Position numbers and translations under genes: made by a program. 64,000 nt of DNA from Bathymodiolus brooksi (lineage: Eukaryota; Mollusca; Bivalvia; Mytilida; Modiolidae). The notes beneath the pieces were generated by a model. It saw nothing but the letters and a program-made list of their open reading frames with translations. It searched no databases and was not told the origin of the DNA. Where the stretch lies: NCBI GenBank assembly GCA_963680875.1, contig OY804578.1, positions 100,345,689 through 100,409,688 on the forward strand, written 5' to 3'. Shown here piece after piece: positions 11,414-26,400 of this stretch; the stretch's first letter is position 1, and each line of letters starts with the position of its first letter.

Positions 11414-14400
11414 CTGAAAAAGATGCATATTTATAACCAATTGAAAGCATGCTGCTTTATTACAATTTTTAGCATAATGGAAGGGGCCGTTGTGGCCGTG
11501 ATCGTATGGTAGTTGGATTTACAACTATGTATCTATGCAAATATTATACTTTACGTTTTTATTTTCCCTAATTGTCTTTGTTAGCGCAGCCGGTCAATAT
11601 AACGTTATATGGACCGGCACTGGACTACCTCGTTTTCGATTCAGTTCCGGAACGGTACCTGCATTATTATTTTAGGTAAAAAGTATAATATAGCAAATAG
11701 TTCATGTCACTTCGGGTCATATGGCAGTATATGGACCTCAGAAGCTTCGGTCCATATAATATTTTTTTGGTGACGGACCGGTCCATATACTGCCATATGA
11801 CCCTCAGTGCCATGAACTATTTGCTATTTGCTATTTAGTGTTATCACCACTAAAGTTTGAACTCCGTTCATAGAGAGGTTCATAGCAAGGTGTCCTCGAT
11901 ACAACATTATGTGATAAAGTTTGTCAGTGACTTGTGACAGATCTATGGTTTTCTCCGGGTACTCTGGTTTTCTCCACCAATAAAACTGGATGCCATGATA
12001 TAACTGAAATATTGTTGAAAGTGGCGTTAAACACCATAAACCTAAACCTAGCATAAAGCAGGCATAGTGGTATATATGAAAGGTTTGAACAGTAACATTC
12101 TCATGGATATTAAAACAAGAGGCTGACATGAATCTATAAAGTTAACCTGGTACTAGTAAATATTATATGAACTAATGCCCATTGTAGCTTAAGTTTAATT
12201 GTAAATTTTGAGACCCCACTACTTGGGCCACATAAACGCATATATCTTTAAAGGTGCTTTTGTCAAATACATTTCATTTTTATTCCTGGTTCCATATGAC
12301 TTTCACAGTTACATGTGTTGTTGTAATGGTATTTTTTTTAAAAGAGGGAAATTGGATCACTGTAGTAGGAGTGTAAAATATGTACTGGAAAGTTAAATGA
12401 CCTTAAAGGAAAAGGCTAGTCAGTTGAACAATTACTATAATTCAATACATTGTAACTTTTTATTTGTAAATAACTAATTCTTAATCAAAAAACACCTTTA
12501 TTAACATTGATATACCCAATTAAAAATATGAATATTTGGAATTTCCTGTCGTAGTGTAAGCGGCCATGACACCTCTTCATGTGACATCACACAGTCAGAT
12601 CATGTTAGTTGAATAAATAAATAAATTTTCACTCTTCCCAATATCGTGCCCTTTTGGTTATGTTTTAATATCAGATCAACTACGTTATTTTACGATTTAC
12701 ATAATTTTTAATGATAAAATTGCACCTGATATATTATACCATACCGATTGTACGACGTCACGGGCAGGATAAATCCGAGAATGGATTATGACTTTTGTCT
12801 CCTCCACATTGAAGAGTTTTGAAAAATGGCGATCCCCATTATTTGGTGCTACAGGCAACTTCAATCACCAAATTCTACCTTACGGTATACTATTTTTAAC
12901 ATTCATTAGCACATATGTCTTTTATTTACTGTCATTTAAATTTTCACGCTAACTTGTTAAGACCATGGCCTTTTCCTTTAATATCAGTTGATGATTAAAA
13001 TAAGATTGTAAATGTTCACATAGACTTTATCCAGGTGTCAGAGCTACAGTTTGTGTAAAGAGAGGACTGTGACCTCCTAAATAATGTTAGTAACCTTAAA
13101 AACAACCTCAACATCTACATTTTAAAATGTGACTTGGTATCTTGAACCCCATCCTTTCGTTCGGACTTTCACACAAAAGATATAAATTATAATAAACATT
13201 TAATTGCTTTAATATGTTGTACCTGTATTCCATTGCCGCATTGCTTTATTTATCTGCTTGTGTTAGATTTACAACTACCTGTGCAATCAGTTCCTATCAC
13301 TACTAAAGTTGTAAGTTCGAATCCCACTTATGCCGAGATGTAGTCCATACCATTGTACTTATATTTGATTGCTGTATTGATTTATTTATCTACTTTTATG
13401 TTGCCGTGGTCGTATGGTAGTTGGATTTACAACTACCTGCACAATCGGTGCCTATCACCACTAAATTTGTGAGTTCGAATCCCACTCATGGCAACAGTGT
13501 ACTCAATACCTGGCACTTTAAGTGATAAAGTTGGTCAGTGATTTGCGGTGGTTTTCTCCCGGTCCTCCAGATTCCTCCACCAATAAAACTGGACACCATG
13601 ATATAACTGAAATATTGTTGAAAGTCATTAAACACCATAATCCTAACCCTGCTTTTGTGTTCTGAATTTTTAAGAGAAACATTTTTCATGAGCATGATGC
13701 TTTTAAATTATGAAAAGTGAGCCTGTGATTGTTGTTTAAGGTCAAACGAGTAAGTTTTCAGCTGTATCATGGCAAGAAGAAATGATTATGATATCTGCTT
13801 TGTACTAGACCAACATGCTTAGTTGGATTTTTATAGTGCTAGCTCACTGAACCAATAGTCCGCTCCACTCTTGACGCATTATCTTGATTCCAAGCCAACC
13901 AGTATTTGCCCTTTCTCCTTAATGCATACCCAGTGTGCTTAGCGGAGAAGCAAATAATTCAAATTTTATTGTTTTGTGTTTGACTTGACCAACGCTTGAA
14001 CCCACGATCTACCACACTCGAGGCGTGCATCCTAGCCTAGAAACCATTAGATTAGATTAAACTTATTTTATTGTAAACTACCCGTACATAACATTTGGAT
14101 CGTACACAAGTTATTTCAACTGTCCTCCACATATTTACATACAATTATATATTCCATGCACCAGCAAGTAATAATGTATTTATAACAACCATTACACATA
14201 CCACTGATGCAGTTTTGCCTAACATGAATAATGTCAATATTGTTTGTGTAGGTAAAAAGCTCTGCAGAGCTTATGTACACATAAAAAACAGGAATGGAAA
14301 TTGCATTAATATCTTGCATGATGCAGCATTGTGATGTATTATGATATGAAAATTAAATTTTATACCAACCAATGCCCCGGTGCCTATTAGGTTCAGGTCC

Positions 14401-17400
14401 TGGGAGGTCAAAAACATTTGCTACATAGGCAATGATTCTGTATTCAATAAATATTATTTCCCAGGTTAGTATACGGAGCCTGTGTGAGCCTCTAGTTGTT
14501 GTCTAGAGACAACACAATATATAACAAGGGCAACGCAAAGCGTGGCGTATCCCCTCGCCTAAAAATTAGACCCTTTGACCTTGAAAATCAATAGGGTTCC
14601 AGATTCTCTTGAGGTCTAAGTATGTACCAAGTTTGGTCAAAATGCATTGAAGGATGTTGATTCTAGAGTGTTCACAAGGATTTTACGCAGTAAAAAATTG
14701 ACCCGGTGACATTGACCTATGACCTTGAAAATCAATAGGGTTCCAGACTCTCCTAAGGACTACGTATGTACCAAGTTTGGTCAAAATCCATTGAAGGATC
14801 TTGATTCTAGAGTGTTCACAAGGATGCTATGCGGTAAAAATTTGACCCGGTGACCTTGAAAATCAATAGGGTTCCAGACTCTTGTAAGGACTAAGTATGT
14901 ACCAAGTTTGGTCAAAATCCATTGAAGGATGTTGATTCTAGAGTGTTCACAAGGATATTACGTGGTAAAAATCTGACCCAGTGACATTGACCTTTGACCT
15001 GGAAAATCAATAGGGTTCCAGATTCTCCTAAGTACTAAGTATGTACCAAGTTTGGTCAAAATCCATTGAAGCATGTTGATTCTAGAGTGTTCACAAGGAT
15101 GTTACACGGTAAAAAATTTACCCAGTGACCTTGACCTTTGACCTGGAAAATCAATAGGGTTCCAGATTCTCCTAAGGAATAAGTATGTACCAAATTTGGT
15201 CAAAATCCATTGAAGGATGTTGATTCTAGAGTGTTCAAAAGGATGTTACACGGTAAATAAAATTACCCAGTGACCTTGAAAATCAATAGGGTTCCAGACT
15301 CTCCTAAGGACTAAGTATGTACCAAGTTTAGTCAAAATCCATTGAAGGATGTTGATTCTAGAGTGTTCACAAGGATGTTATGCGGTAAAAATTTGACCCG
15401 GTGACCTTTGACCTATGACATTGAAAATCAATAGGGTTCCAGATTCTCTTAAGGACTAAATATATACCAAGTTTGGTCAAAATCCATTGAAGGATGTTGA
15501 TCCTAGAGTGTTCACAAGGATTGTGACGGACGGAAGGACGGTAGCGTTACTATATCCCCTCGCAACTTCGTTGGCGAGGGGATAAAAAGTAATACGTCTT
15601 GAAGAAGCACACCTGACCTACATAGTACATACAAACTAGCCCTCTTATTAGGATGAAACATTGGCAATTAATAGTTCAACTTTCATGGATTCCATCATCC
15701 CCTTTCCAGCAACACTTCATTTTACAAGATAAACGGTTCAACAAATTATTTACCAAGAAAATAAAAAGATTGTATATACTGGTATATATCTACAAAGGCA
15801 GCTCAGACTTCCTATGGTTATGTTATGCTGTTGTCAGACTCACCGTATCTAGACTGCATCGGTGGTGTAATGGTTAAAGTGTGCTCACCACAAATGCGTT
15901 AGATCGCAGGTTCGACTCCTGGTCGGGTCAAACGAAAGTCAATAAAATTGATATTTGTTGCTTCGCTGAACACACAGCATTTAAAGAGCAAGAGCAAAAA
16001 TTGATTGGCTCAGAATCGAGATAATGTGTCCGAGTGGAGTGACATGTCTACCCTCTGACTTGTTTCACTGTAAAAATCCAACTTGGCGTCTTCATTTAGT
16101 ACAATCTAATTAAAATTAAATCTCAGAACTTGCTCCCTATTTTCATTTTGTTGTTTACATGTCGCGGCAGCGACAAAAAAAACAAAAACATAGAAAATAG
16201 GGAGCAAGTGTGTAGATCTAATTTTAATCAGATTGCATTTAGTACAAAACGGATATCATCTCATCAAAAAGTAATGTATTCTCGCCATGATATAGCTGAG
16301 TCGACATTGAACAACAATTACTTGCTCATTAAGTGGAAAACTCTTGATGTAATCCTGTTTGGTAAAAAGGTGAAAACAAAATAATTAGAAGAAATACAAT
16401 AAGATCTGTCCCTGGTAGAGGATACCTGAACTGTTCATACCTCTCTGGTTCATAGACCTGGTAGGGGATACCTGAACTATTCATACCTCTCTGGTTCATA
16501 GACCTGGTAGGGGATACCTGAACTATTCATACCTCTCTGGTTCATAGACCTGGTAGAGGATACCTGAACTATTCATACCTCTCTGGTTCATAGACCTGGT
16601 AGGGGATACCTGAACTGTTCATACCTCTCTGGTTCATAGACCTGGTAGAGGATACCTGAACTATTCATACCTCTCTGGTTCATAGACCTGGTAGGGGATA
16701 CCTGAACTATTCATACCTCTCTGGTTCATAGACCTGGTAGAGGATACCTGAACTGTTCATACCTCTCTGGTGCATAGACCTGGTAGGGGATACCTGAACT
16801 ATTCATACCTCTGGTTCATAGACCTGGTAGGGGATACCTGAACTATTCATACCTCTCTGGTTCATAGACCTGGTAGAGGATACCTGAACTGTTCATACCT
16901 CTCTGGTTCATAGACCTGGTAGAGGATACCTGAACTATTCATACCTCTGGTTCATAGACCTGGTAGGGGATACCTGAACTGTTCATACCTCTCTGGTTCA
17001 TAGACCTGGTAGGGGATACCTGAACTGTTCATACCTCTCTGGTTCATAGACCTGGTAGGGGATACCTGAACTGTTCATACCTCTCTGGTGCATAGACCTG
17101 GTAGGGGATACCTGAACTGTTCATACCTCTCTGGTTCATAGACCTGGTAGGGGATACCTGAACTGTTCATACCTCTCTGGTTCATAGACCTGGTAGGGGA
17201 TACCTGAACTGTTCATACCTCTCTGGTGCATAGACCTGGTAGGGGATACCTGAACTGTTCATACCTCTCTGGTTCATAGACCTGGTAGGGGATACCTGAA
17301 CTATTCATACCTCTCTGGTTCATAGACCTGGTAGAGGATACCTGAACTGTTCATACCTCTCTGGTTCATAGACCTGGTAGGGGATACCTGAACTGTTCAT

Positions 17401-20400
17401 ACCTCTCTGGTGCATAGACCTGGTAGGGGATACCTGAACTATTCATACCTCTCTGGTTCATAGACCTGGTAGAGGATACCTGAACTGTTCATACCTCTCT
17501 GGTTCATAGACCTGGTAGGGGATACCTGAACTGTTCATACCTCTCTGGTGCATAGACCTGGTAGGGGATACCTGAACTATTCATACCTCTCTGGTTCATA
17601 GACCTGGTAGAGGATACCTGAACTGTTCATACCTCTCTGGTTCATAGACCTGGTAGGGGATACCTGAACTATTCATACCTCTCTGGTTCATAGACCTGGT
17701 AGAGGATACCTGAACTGTTCATACCTCTCTGGTTCATAGACCTGGTAGAGGATACCTGAACTGTTCATACCTCTCTGGTTCATAGACCTGGTAGGGGATA
17801 CCTGAACTATTCATACCTCTCTGGTTCATAGACCTGGTAGGGGATACCTGAACTGTTCATACCTCTCTGGTTCATAGACCTGGTAGGGGATACCTGAACT
17901 ATTCATACCTCTTTGGTTCATAGACCTGGTAGGGGATACCTGAACTATTCATACCTCTCTGGTTCATAGACCTGGTAGAGGATACCTGAACTGTTCATAC
18001 CTCTCTGGTTCATAGACCTGGTAGAGGATACCTGAACTATTCATACCTCTGGTTCATAGACCTGGTAGAGGATACCTGAACTATTCATACCTCTCTGGTT
18101 CATAGACCTGGTAGAGGATACCTGAACTATTCATACCTCTTTGGTTCATAGACCTGGTAGGGGATACCTGAACTATTCATACCTCTCTGGTTCATAGACC
18201 TGGTAGAGGATACCTGAACTGTTCATACCTCTCTGGTTCATAGACCTGGTAGGGGATACCTGAACTATTCATACCTCTCTGGTGCATAGACCTGGTAGGG
18301 GATACCTGAACTATTCATACCTCTCTGGTTCATAGACCTGGTAGGGGATACCTGAACTATTCATACCTCTCTGGTGCATAGACCTGGTAGGGGATACCTG
18401 AACTATTCATACCTCTGGTTCATAGACCTGGTAGGGGATACCTGAACTATTCATACCTCTCTGGTTCATAGACCTGGTAGGGGATACATGAACTGTTCAT
18501 ACCTCTCTGGTTCATAGACCTGGTAGAGGATACCTGAACTATTCATACCTCTCTGGTTCATAGACCTGGTAGGGGATACCTGAACTATTCATACCTCTCT
18601 GGTTCATAGACCTGGTAGAGGATACCTGAACTGTTCATACCTCTGGTTCATAGACCTGGTAGGGGATACCTGAACTGTTCATACCTCTCTGGTTCATAGA
18701 CCTGGTAGAGGATACCTGAACTGTTCATACCTCTCTGGTTCATAGACCTGGTAGAGGATACCTGAACTGTTCATACCTCTCTGGTTCATAGACCTGGTAG
18801 GGGATACCTGAACTATTCATACCTCTGGTTCATAGACCTGGTAGGGGATACCTGAACTATTCATACCTCTCTGGTTCATAGACCTGGTAGGGGATACCTG
18901 AACTATTCATACCTCTCTGGTTCATAGACCTGGTAGAGGATACCTGAACTGTTCATACCTCTCTGGTTCATAGACCTGGTAGGGGATACCTGAACTATTC
19001 ATACCTCTCTGGTTCATAGACCTGGTAGGGGATACCTGAACTATTCATACCTCTGGTTCATAGACCTGGTAGAGGATACCTGAACTGTTCATACCTCTCT
19101 GGTTCATAGACCTGGTAGGGGATACCTGAACTATTCATACCTCTGGTTCATAGACCTGGTAGGGGATACCTGAACTATTCATACCTCTCTGGTTCATAGA
19201 CCTGGTAGGGGATACATGAACTGTTCATACCTCTCTGGTTTATAGACCTAGTAGGGGATACCTGAACTATTCATACCTCTTTGGTTCATAGACCTGGTAG
19301 AGGATACCTGAACTGTTCATACCTCTCTGGTTCATAGACCTGGTAGGGGATACCTGAACTATTCATACCTCTGGTTCATAGACCTGGTAGGGGATACCTG
19401 AACTATTCATACCTCTCTGGTTCATAGACCTGGTAGGGGATACATGAACTGTTCATACCTCTCTGGTTTATAGACCTGGTAGGGGATACCTGAACTATTC
19501 ATACCTCTTTGGTTCATAGACCTGGTAGAGGATACCTGAACTGTTCATACCTCTCTGGTTCATAGACCTGGTAGGGGATACCTGAACTGTTCATACCTCT
19601 CTGGTTCATAGACCTGGTAGAGGATACCTGAACTGTTCATACCTCTCTGGTTCATAGACCTGGTAGGGGATACCTGAACTATTCATACCTCTGGTTCATA
19701 GACCTGGTAGAGGATACCTGAACTGTTCATACCTCTCTGGTTCATAGACCTGGTAGGGGATACCTGAACTATTCATACCTCTCTGGTTCATAGACCTGGT
19801 AGAGGATACCTGAACTGTTCATACCTCTCTGGTTCATAGACCTGGTAGGGGATACCTGAACTGTTCATACCTCTCTGGTTCATAGACCTGGTAGGGGATA
19901 CCTGAACTATTCATACCTCTCTGGTTCATAGACCTGGTAGGGGATACCTGAACTATTCATACCTCTCTGGTGCATAGACCTGGTAGAGGATACCTGAACT
20001 GTTCATACCTCTCTGGTTCATAGACCTGGTAGGGGATACCTGAACTATTCATACCTCTGGTTCATAGACCTGGTAGGGGATACCTGAACTATTCATACCT
20101 CTGGTTCATAGACCTGGTAGGGGATACCTGAACTGTTCATACCTCTCTGGTTCATAGACCTGGTAGGGGATACATGAACTGTTCATACCTCTCTGGTTCA
20201 TAGACCTGGTAGGGGATACCTGAACTATTCATACCTCTTTGGTTCATAGACCTGGTAGCAGATACCTGAACTATTCATACCTCTCTGGTTCATAGACCTG
20301 GTAGAGGATACCTGAACTGTTCATACCTCTCTGGTTCATAGACCTGGTAGGGGATACCTGAACTATTCATACCTCTCTGGTTCATAGACCTGGTAGGGGA

Positions 20401-23400
20401 TACCTGAACTATTCATACCTCTCTGGTTCATAGACCTGGTAGGGGATACCTGAACTGTTCATACCTCTCTGGTTCATAGACCTGGTAGGGGATACCTGAA
20501 CTATTCATACCTCTGGTTCATAGACCTGGTAGGGGATACCTGAACTATTCATACCTCTCTGGTTCATAGACCTGGTAGGGGATACCTGAACTATTCATAC
20601 CTCTCTGGTTCATAGACCTGGTAGGGGATACCTGAACTGTTCATACCTCTCTGGTTCATAGACCTGGTAGGGGATACATGAACTGTTCATACCTCTCTGG
20701 TTCATAGACCTGGTAGGGGATACCTGAACTATTCATACCTCTTTGGTTCATAGACCTGGTAGCAGATACATGAACTGTTCATACCTCTCTGGTTCATAGA
20801 CCTGGTAGGGGATACCTGAACTATTCATACCTCTTTGGTTCATAGACCTGGTAGCAGATACATGAACTATTCATACCTCTCTGGTGCATAGACCTGGTAG
20901 GGGATACCTGAACTGTTCATACCTCTCTGGTTCATAGACCTGGTAGCAGATACCTGAACTATTCATACCTCTCTGGTGCATAGACCTGGTAGGGGATACC
21001 TGAACTATTCATACCTCTGGTTCATAGACCTGGTAGGGGATACCTGAACTATTCATACCTCTCTGGTTCATAGACCTGGTAGAGGATACCTGAACTGTTC
21101 ATACCTCTCTGGTTCATAGACCTGGTAGAGGATACCTGAACTGTTCATACCTCTCTGGTTCATAGACCTGGTAGAGGATACCTGAACTGTTCATACCTCT
21201 CTGGTTCATAGACCTGGTAGGGGATACCTGAACTATTCATACCTCTCTGGTTCATAGACCTGGTAGGGGATACCTGAACTATTCATACCTCTGGTTCATA
21301 GACCTGGTAGAGGATACCTGAACTGTTCATACCTCTCTGGTTCATAGACCTGGTAGGGGATACCTGAACTATTCATACCTCTCTGGTTCATAGACCTGGT
21401 AGAGGATACCTGAACTGTTCATACCTCTCTGGTTCATAGACCTGGTAGGGGATACCTGAACTGTTCATACCTCTCTGGTTCATAGACCTGGTAGGGGATA
21501 CCTGAACTATTCATACCTCTCTGGTTCATAGACCTGGTAGGGGATACCTGAACTATTCATACCTCTCTGGTGCATAGACCTGGTAGAGGATACCTGAACT
21601 GTTCATACCTCTCTGGTTCATAGACCTGGTAGGGGATACCTGAACTATTCATACCTCTGGTTCATAGACCTGGTAGGGGATACCTGAACTATTCATACCT
21701 CTGGTTCATAGACCTGGTAGGGGATACCTGAACTGTTCATACCTCTCTGGTTCATAGACCTGGTAGGGGATACATGAACTGTTCATACCTCTCTGGTTCA
21801 TAGACCTGGTAGGGGATACCTGAACTATTCATACCTCTTTGGTTCATAGACCTGGTAGCAGATACCTGAACTATTCATACCTCTCTGGTTCATAGACCTG
21901 GTAGAGGATACCTGAACTGTTCATACCTCTCTGGTTCATAGACCTGGTAGGGGATACCTGAACTATTCATACCTCTCTGGTTCATAGACCTGGTAGGGGA
22001 TACCTGAACTATTCATACCTCTCTGGTTCATAGACCTGGTAGGGGATACCTGAACTGTTCATACCTCTCTGGTTCATAGACCTGGTAGGGGATACCTGAA
22101 CTATTCATACCTCTGGTTCATAGACCTGGTAGGGGATACCTGAACTATTCATACCTCTCTGGTTCATAGACCTGGTAGGGGATACCTGAACTATTCATAC
22201 CTCTCTGGTTCATAGACCTGGTAGGGGATACCTGAACTGTTCATACCTCTCTGGTTCATAGACCTGGTAGGGGATACATGAACTGTTCATACCTCTCTGG
22301 TTCATAGACCTGGTAGGGGATACCTGAACTATTCATACCTCTTTGGTTCATAGACCTGGTAGCAGATACATGAACTGTTCATACCTCTCTGGTTCATAGA
22401 CCTGGTAGGGGATACCTGAACTATTCATACCTCTTTGGTTCATAGACCTGGTAGCAGATACATGAACTATTCATACCTCTCTGGTGCATAGACCTGGTAG
22501 GGGATACCTGAACTGTTCATACCTCTCTGGTTCATAGACCTGGTAGCAGATACCTGAACTATTCATACCTCTCTGGTGCATAGACCTGGTAGGGGATACC
22601 TGAACTATTCATACCTCTGGTTCATAGACCTGGTAGGGGATACCTGAACTATTCATACCTCTCTGGTTCATAGACCTGGTAGAGGATACCTGAACTGTTC
22701 ATACCTCTCTGGTTCATAGACCTGGTAGAGGATACCTGAACTATTCATACCTCTCTGGTTCATAGACCTGGTAGGGGATACCTGAACTATTCATACCTCT
22801 GGTTCATAGACCTGGTAGGGGATACCTGAACTATTCATACCTCTCTGGTTCATAGACCTGGTAGGGGATACATGAACTGTTCATACCTCTCTGGTTTATA
22901 GACCTGGTAGGGGATACCTGAACTATTCATACCTCTTTGGTTCATAGACCTGGTAGAGGATACCTGAACTGTTCATACCTCTCTGGTTCATAGACCTGGT
23001 AGGGGATACCTGAACTGTTCATACCTCTCTGGTTCATAGACCTGGTAGAGGATACCTGAACTGTTCATACCTCTCTGGTTCATAGACCTGGTAGGGGATA
23101 CCTGAACTATTCATACCTCTGGTTCATAGACCTGGTAGAGGATACCTGAACTGTTCATACCTCTCTGGTTCATAGACCTGGTAGGGGATACCTGAACTAT
23201 TCATACCTCTCTGGTTCATAGACCTGGTAGAGGATACCTGAACTGTTCATACCTCTCTGGTTCATAGACCTGGTAGGGGATACCTGAACTGTTCATACCT
23301 CTCTGGTTCATAGACCTGGTAGGGGATACCTGAACTATTCATACCTCTCTGGTTCATAGACCTGGTAGGGGATACCTGAACTATTCATACCTCTCTGGTG

Positions 23401-26400
23401 CATAGACCTGGTAGAGGATACCTGAACTGTTCATACCTCTCTGGTTCATAGACCTGGTAGGGGATACCTGAACTATTCATACCTCTGGTTCATAGACCTG
23501 GTAGGGGATACCTGAACTATTCATACCTCTGGTTCATAGACCTGGTAGGGGATACCTGAACTGTTCATACCTCTCTGGTTCATAGACCTGGTAGGGGATA
23601 CATGAACTGTTCATACCTCTCTGGTTCATAGACCTGGTAGGGGATACCTGAACTATTCATACCTCTTTGGTTCATAGACCTGGTAGCAGATACCTGAACT
23701 ATTCATACCTCTCTGGTTCATAGACCTGGTAGAGGATACCTGAACTGTTCATACCTCTCTGGTTCATAGACCTGGTAGGGGATACCTGAACTATTCATAC
23801 CTCTCTGGTTCATAGACCTGGTAGGGGATACCTGAACTATTCATACCTCTCTGGTTCATAGACCTGGTAGGGGATACCTGAACTGTTCATACCTCTCTGG
23901 TTCATAGACCTGGTAGGGGATACCTGAACTATTCATACCTCTGGTTCATAGACCTGGTAGGGGATACCTGAACTATTCATACCTCTCTGGTTCATAGACC
24001 TGGTAGGGGATACCTGAACTATTCATACCTCTCTGGTTCATAGACCTGGTAGGGGATACCTGAACTGTTCATACCTCTCTGGTTCATAGACCTGGTAGGG
24101 GATACATGAACTGTTCATACCTCTCTGGTTCATAGACCTGGTAGGGGATACCTGAACTATTCATACCTCTTTGGTTCATAGACCTGGTAGCAGATACATG
24201 AACTGTTCATACCTCTCTGGTTCATAGACCTGGTAGGGGATACCTGAACTATTCATACCTCTTTGGTTCATAGACCTGGTAGCAGATACATGAACTATTC
24301 ATACCTCTCTGGTGCATAGACCTGGTAGGGGATACCTGAACTGTTCATACCTCTCTGGTTCATAGACCTGGTAGCAGATACCTGAACTATTCATACCTCT
24401 CTGGTGCATAGACCTGGTAGGGGATACCTGAACTATTCATACCTCTGGTTCATAGACCTGGTAGGGGATACCTGAACTATTCATACCTCTCTGGTTCATA
24501 GACCTGGTAGAGGATACCTGAACTGTTCATACCTCTCTGGTTCATAGACCTGGTAGAGGATACCTGAACTGTTCATACCTCTCTGGTTCATAGACCTGGT
24601 AGAGGATACCTGAACTGTTCATACCTCTCTGGTTCATAGACCTGGTAGCAGATACCTGAACTGTTCATACCTCTCTGGTTCATAGACCTGGTAGGGGATA
24701 CCTGAACTATTCATACCTCTGGTTCATAGACCTGGTAGGGGATACCTGAACTATTCATACCTCTCTGGTTCATAGACCTGGTAGGGGATACCTGAACTAT
24801 TCATACCTCTGGTTCATAGACCTGGTAGGGGATACCTGAACTATTCATACCTCTCTGGTTCATAGACCTGGTAGGGGATACCTGAACTATTCATACCTCT
24901 GGTTCATAGACCTGGTAGGGGATACCTGAACTATTCATACCTCTCTGGTTCATAGACCTGGTAGGGGATACCTGAACTATTCATACCTCTCTGGTTCATA
25001 GACCTGGTAGGGGATACCTGAACTATTCATACCTCTCTGGTTCATAGACCTGGTAGGGGATACCTGAACTGTTCATACCTCTCTGGTTCATAGACCTGGT
25101 AGAGGATACCTGAACTGTTCATACCTCTCTGGTTCATAGACCTGGTAGCAGATACCTGAACTGTTCATACCTCTCTGGTTCATAGACCTGGTAGGGGATA
25201 CCTGAACTATTCATACCTCTGGTTCATAGACCTGGTAGGGGATACCTGAACTATTCATACCTCTCTGGTTCATAGACCTGGTAGGGGATACCTGAACTAT
25301 TCATACCTCTGGTTCATAGACCTGGTAGGGGATACCTGAACTATTCATACCTCTCTGGTTCATAGACCTGGTAGGGGATACCTGAACTATTCATACCTCT
25401 GGTTCATAGACCTGGTAGGGGATACCTGAACTATTCATACCTCTCTGGTTCATAGACCTGGTAGGGGATACCTGAACTATTCATACCTCTCTGGTTCATA
25501 GACCTGGTAGGGGATACCTGAACTATTCATACCTCTCTGGTTCATAGACCTGGTAGGGGATACCTGAACTATTCATACCTCTCTGGTTCATAGACCTGGT
25601 AGGGGATACCTGAACTATTCATACCTCTGGTTCATAGACCTGGTAGGGGATACCTGAACTATTCATACCTCTCTGGTTCATAGACCTGGTAGGGGATACC
25701 TGAACTATTCATACCTCTCTGGTTCATAGACCTGGTAGGGGATACCTGAACTATTCATACCTCTCTGGTTCATAGACCTGGTAGGGGATACCTGAACTAT
25801 TCATACCTCTCTGGTTCATAGACCTGGTAGGGGATACCTGAACTATTCATACCTCTCTGGTTCATAGACCTGTTAGGGGATACCTGAACTATTCATACCT
25901 CTCTGGTTCATAGACCTGGTAGGGGATACCTGAACTATTCATACCTCTCTGGTTCATAGACCTGGTAGGGGATACCTGAACTATTCATACCTCTGGTTCA
26001 TAGACCTGGTAGGGGATACCTGAACTATTCATACCTCTCTGGTTCATAGACCTGGTAGGGGATACCTGAACTATTCATACCTCTCTGGTTCATAGACCTG
26101 GTAGGGGATACCTGAACTATTCATACCTCTGGTTCATAGACCTGGTAGAGGATACCTGAACTGTTCATACCTCTCTGGTTCATAGACCTGGTAGGGGATA
26201 CATGAACTGTTCATACCTCTGGTTCATAGACCTGGTAGAGGATACCTGAACTATTCATACCTCTGGTTCATAGACCTGGTAGAGGATACCTGAACTGTTC
26301 ATACCTCTCTGGTTCATAGACCTGGTAGAGGATACCTGAACTATTCATACCTCTCTGGTTCATAGACCTGGTAGAGGATACCTGAACTATTCATACCTCT

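Noticed and set aside
15857..15932. tRNA gene
   Set aside because: The A and B boxes are those of a SINE head; acceptor ends do not pair and the body continues into SINE-B. The same holds for 44629 and 60250.
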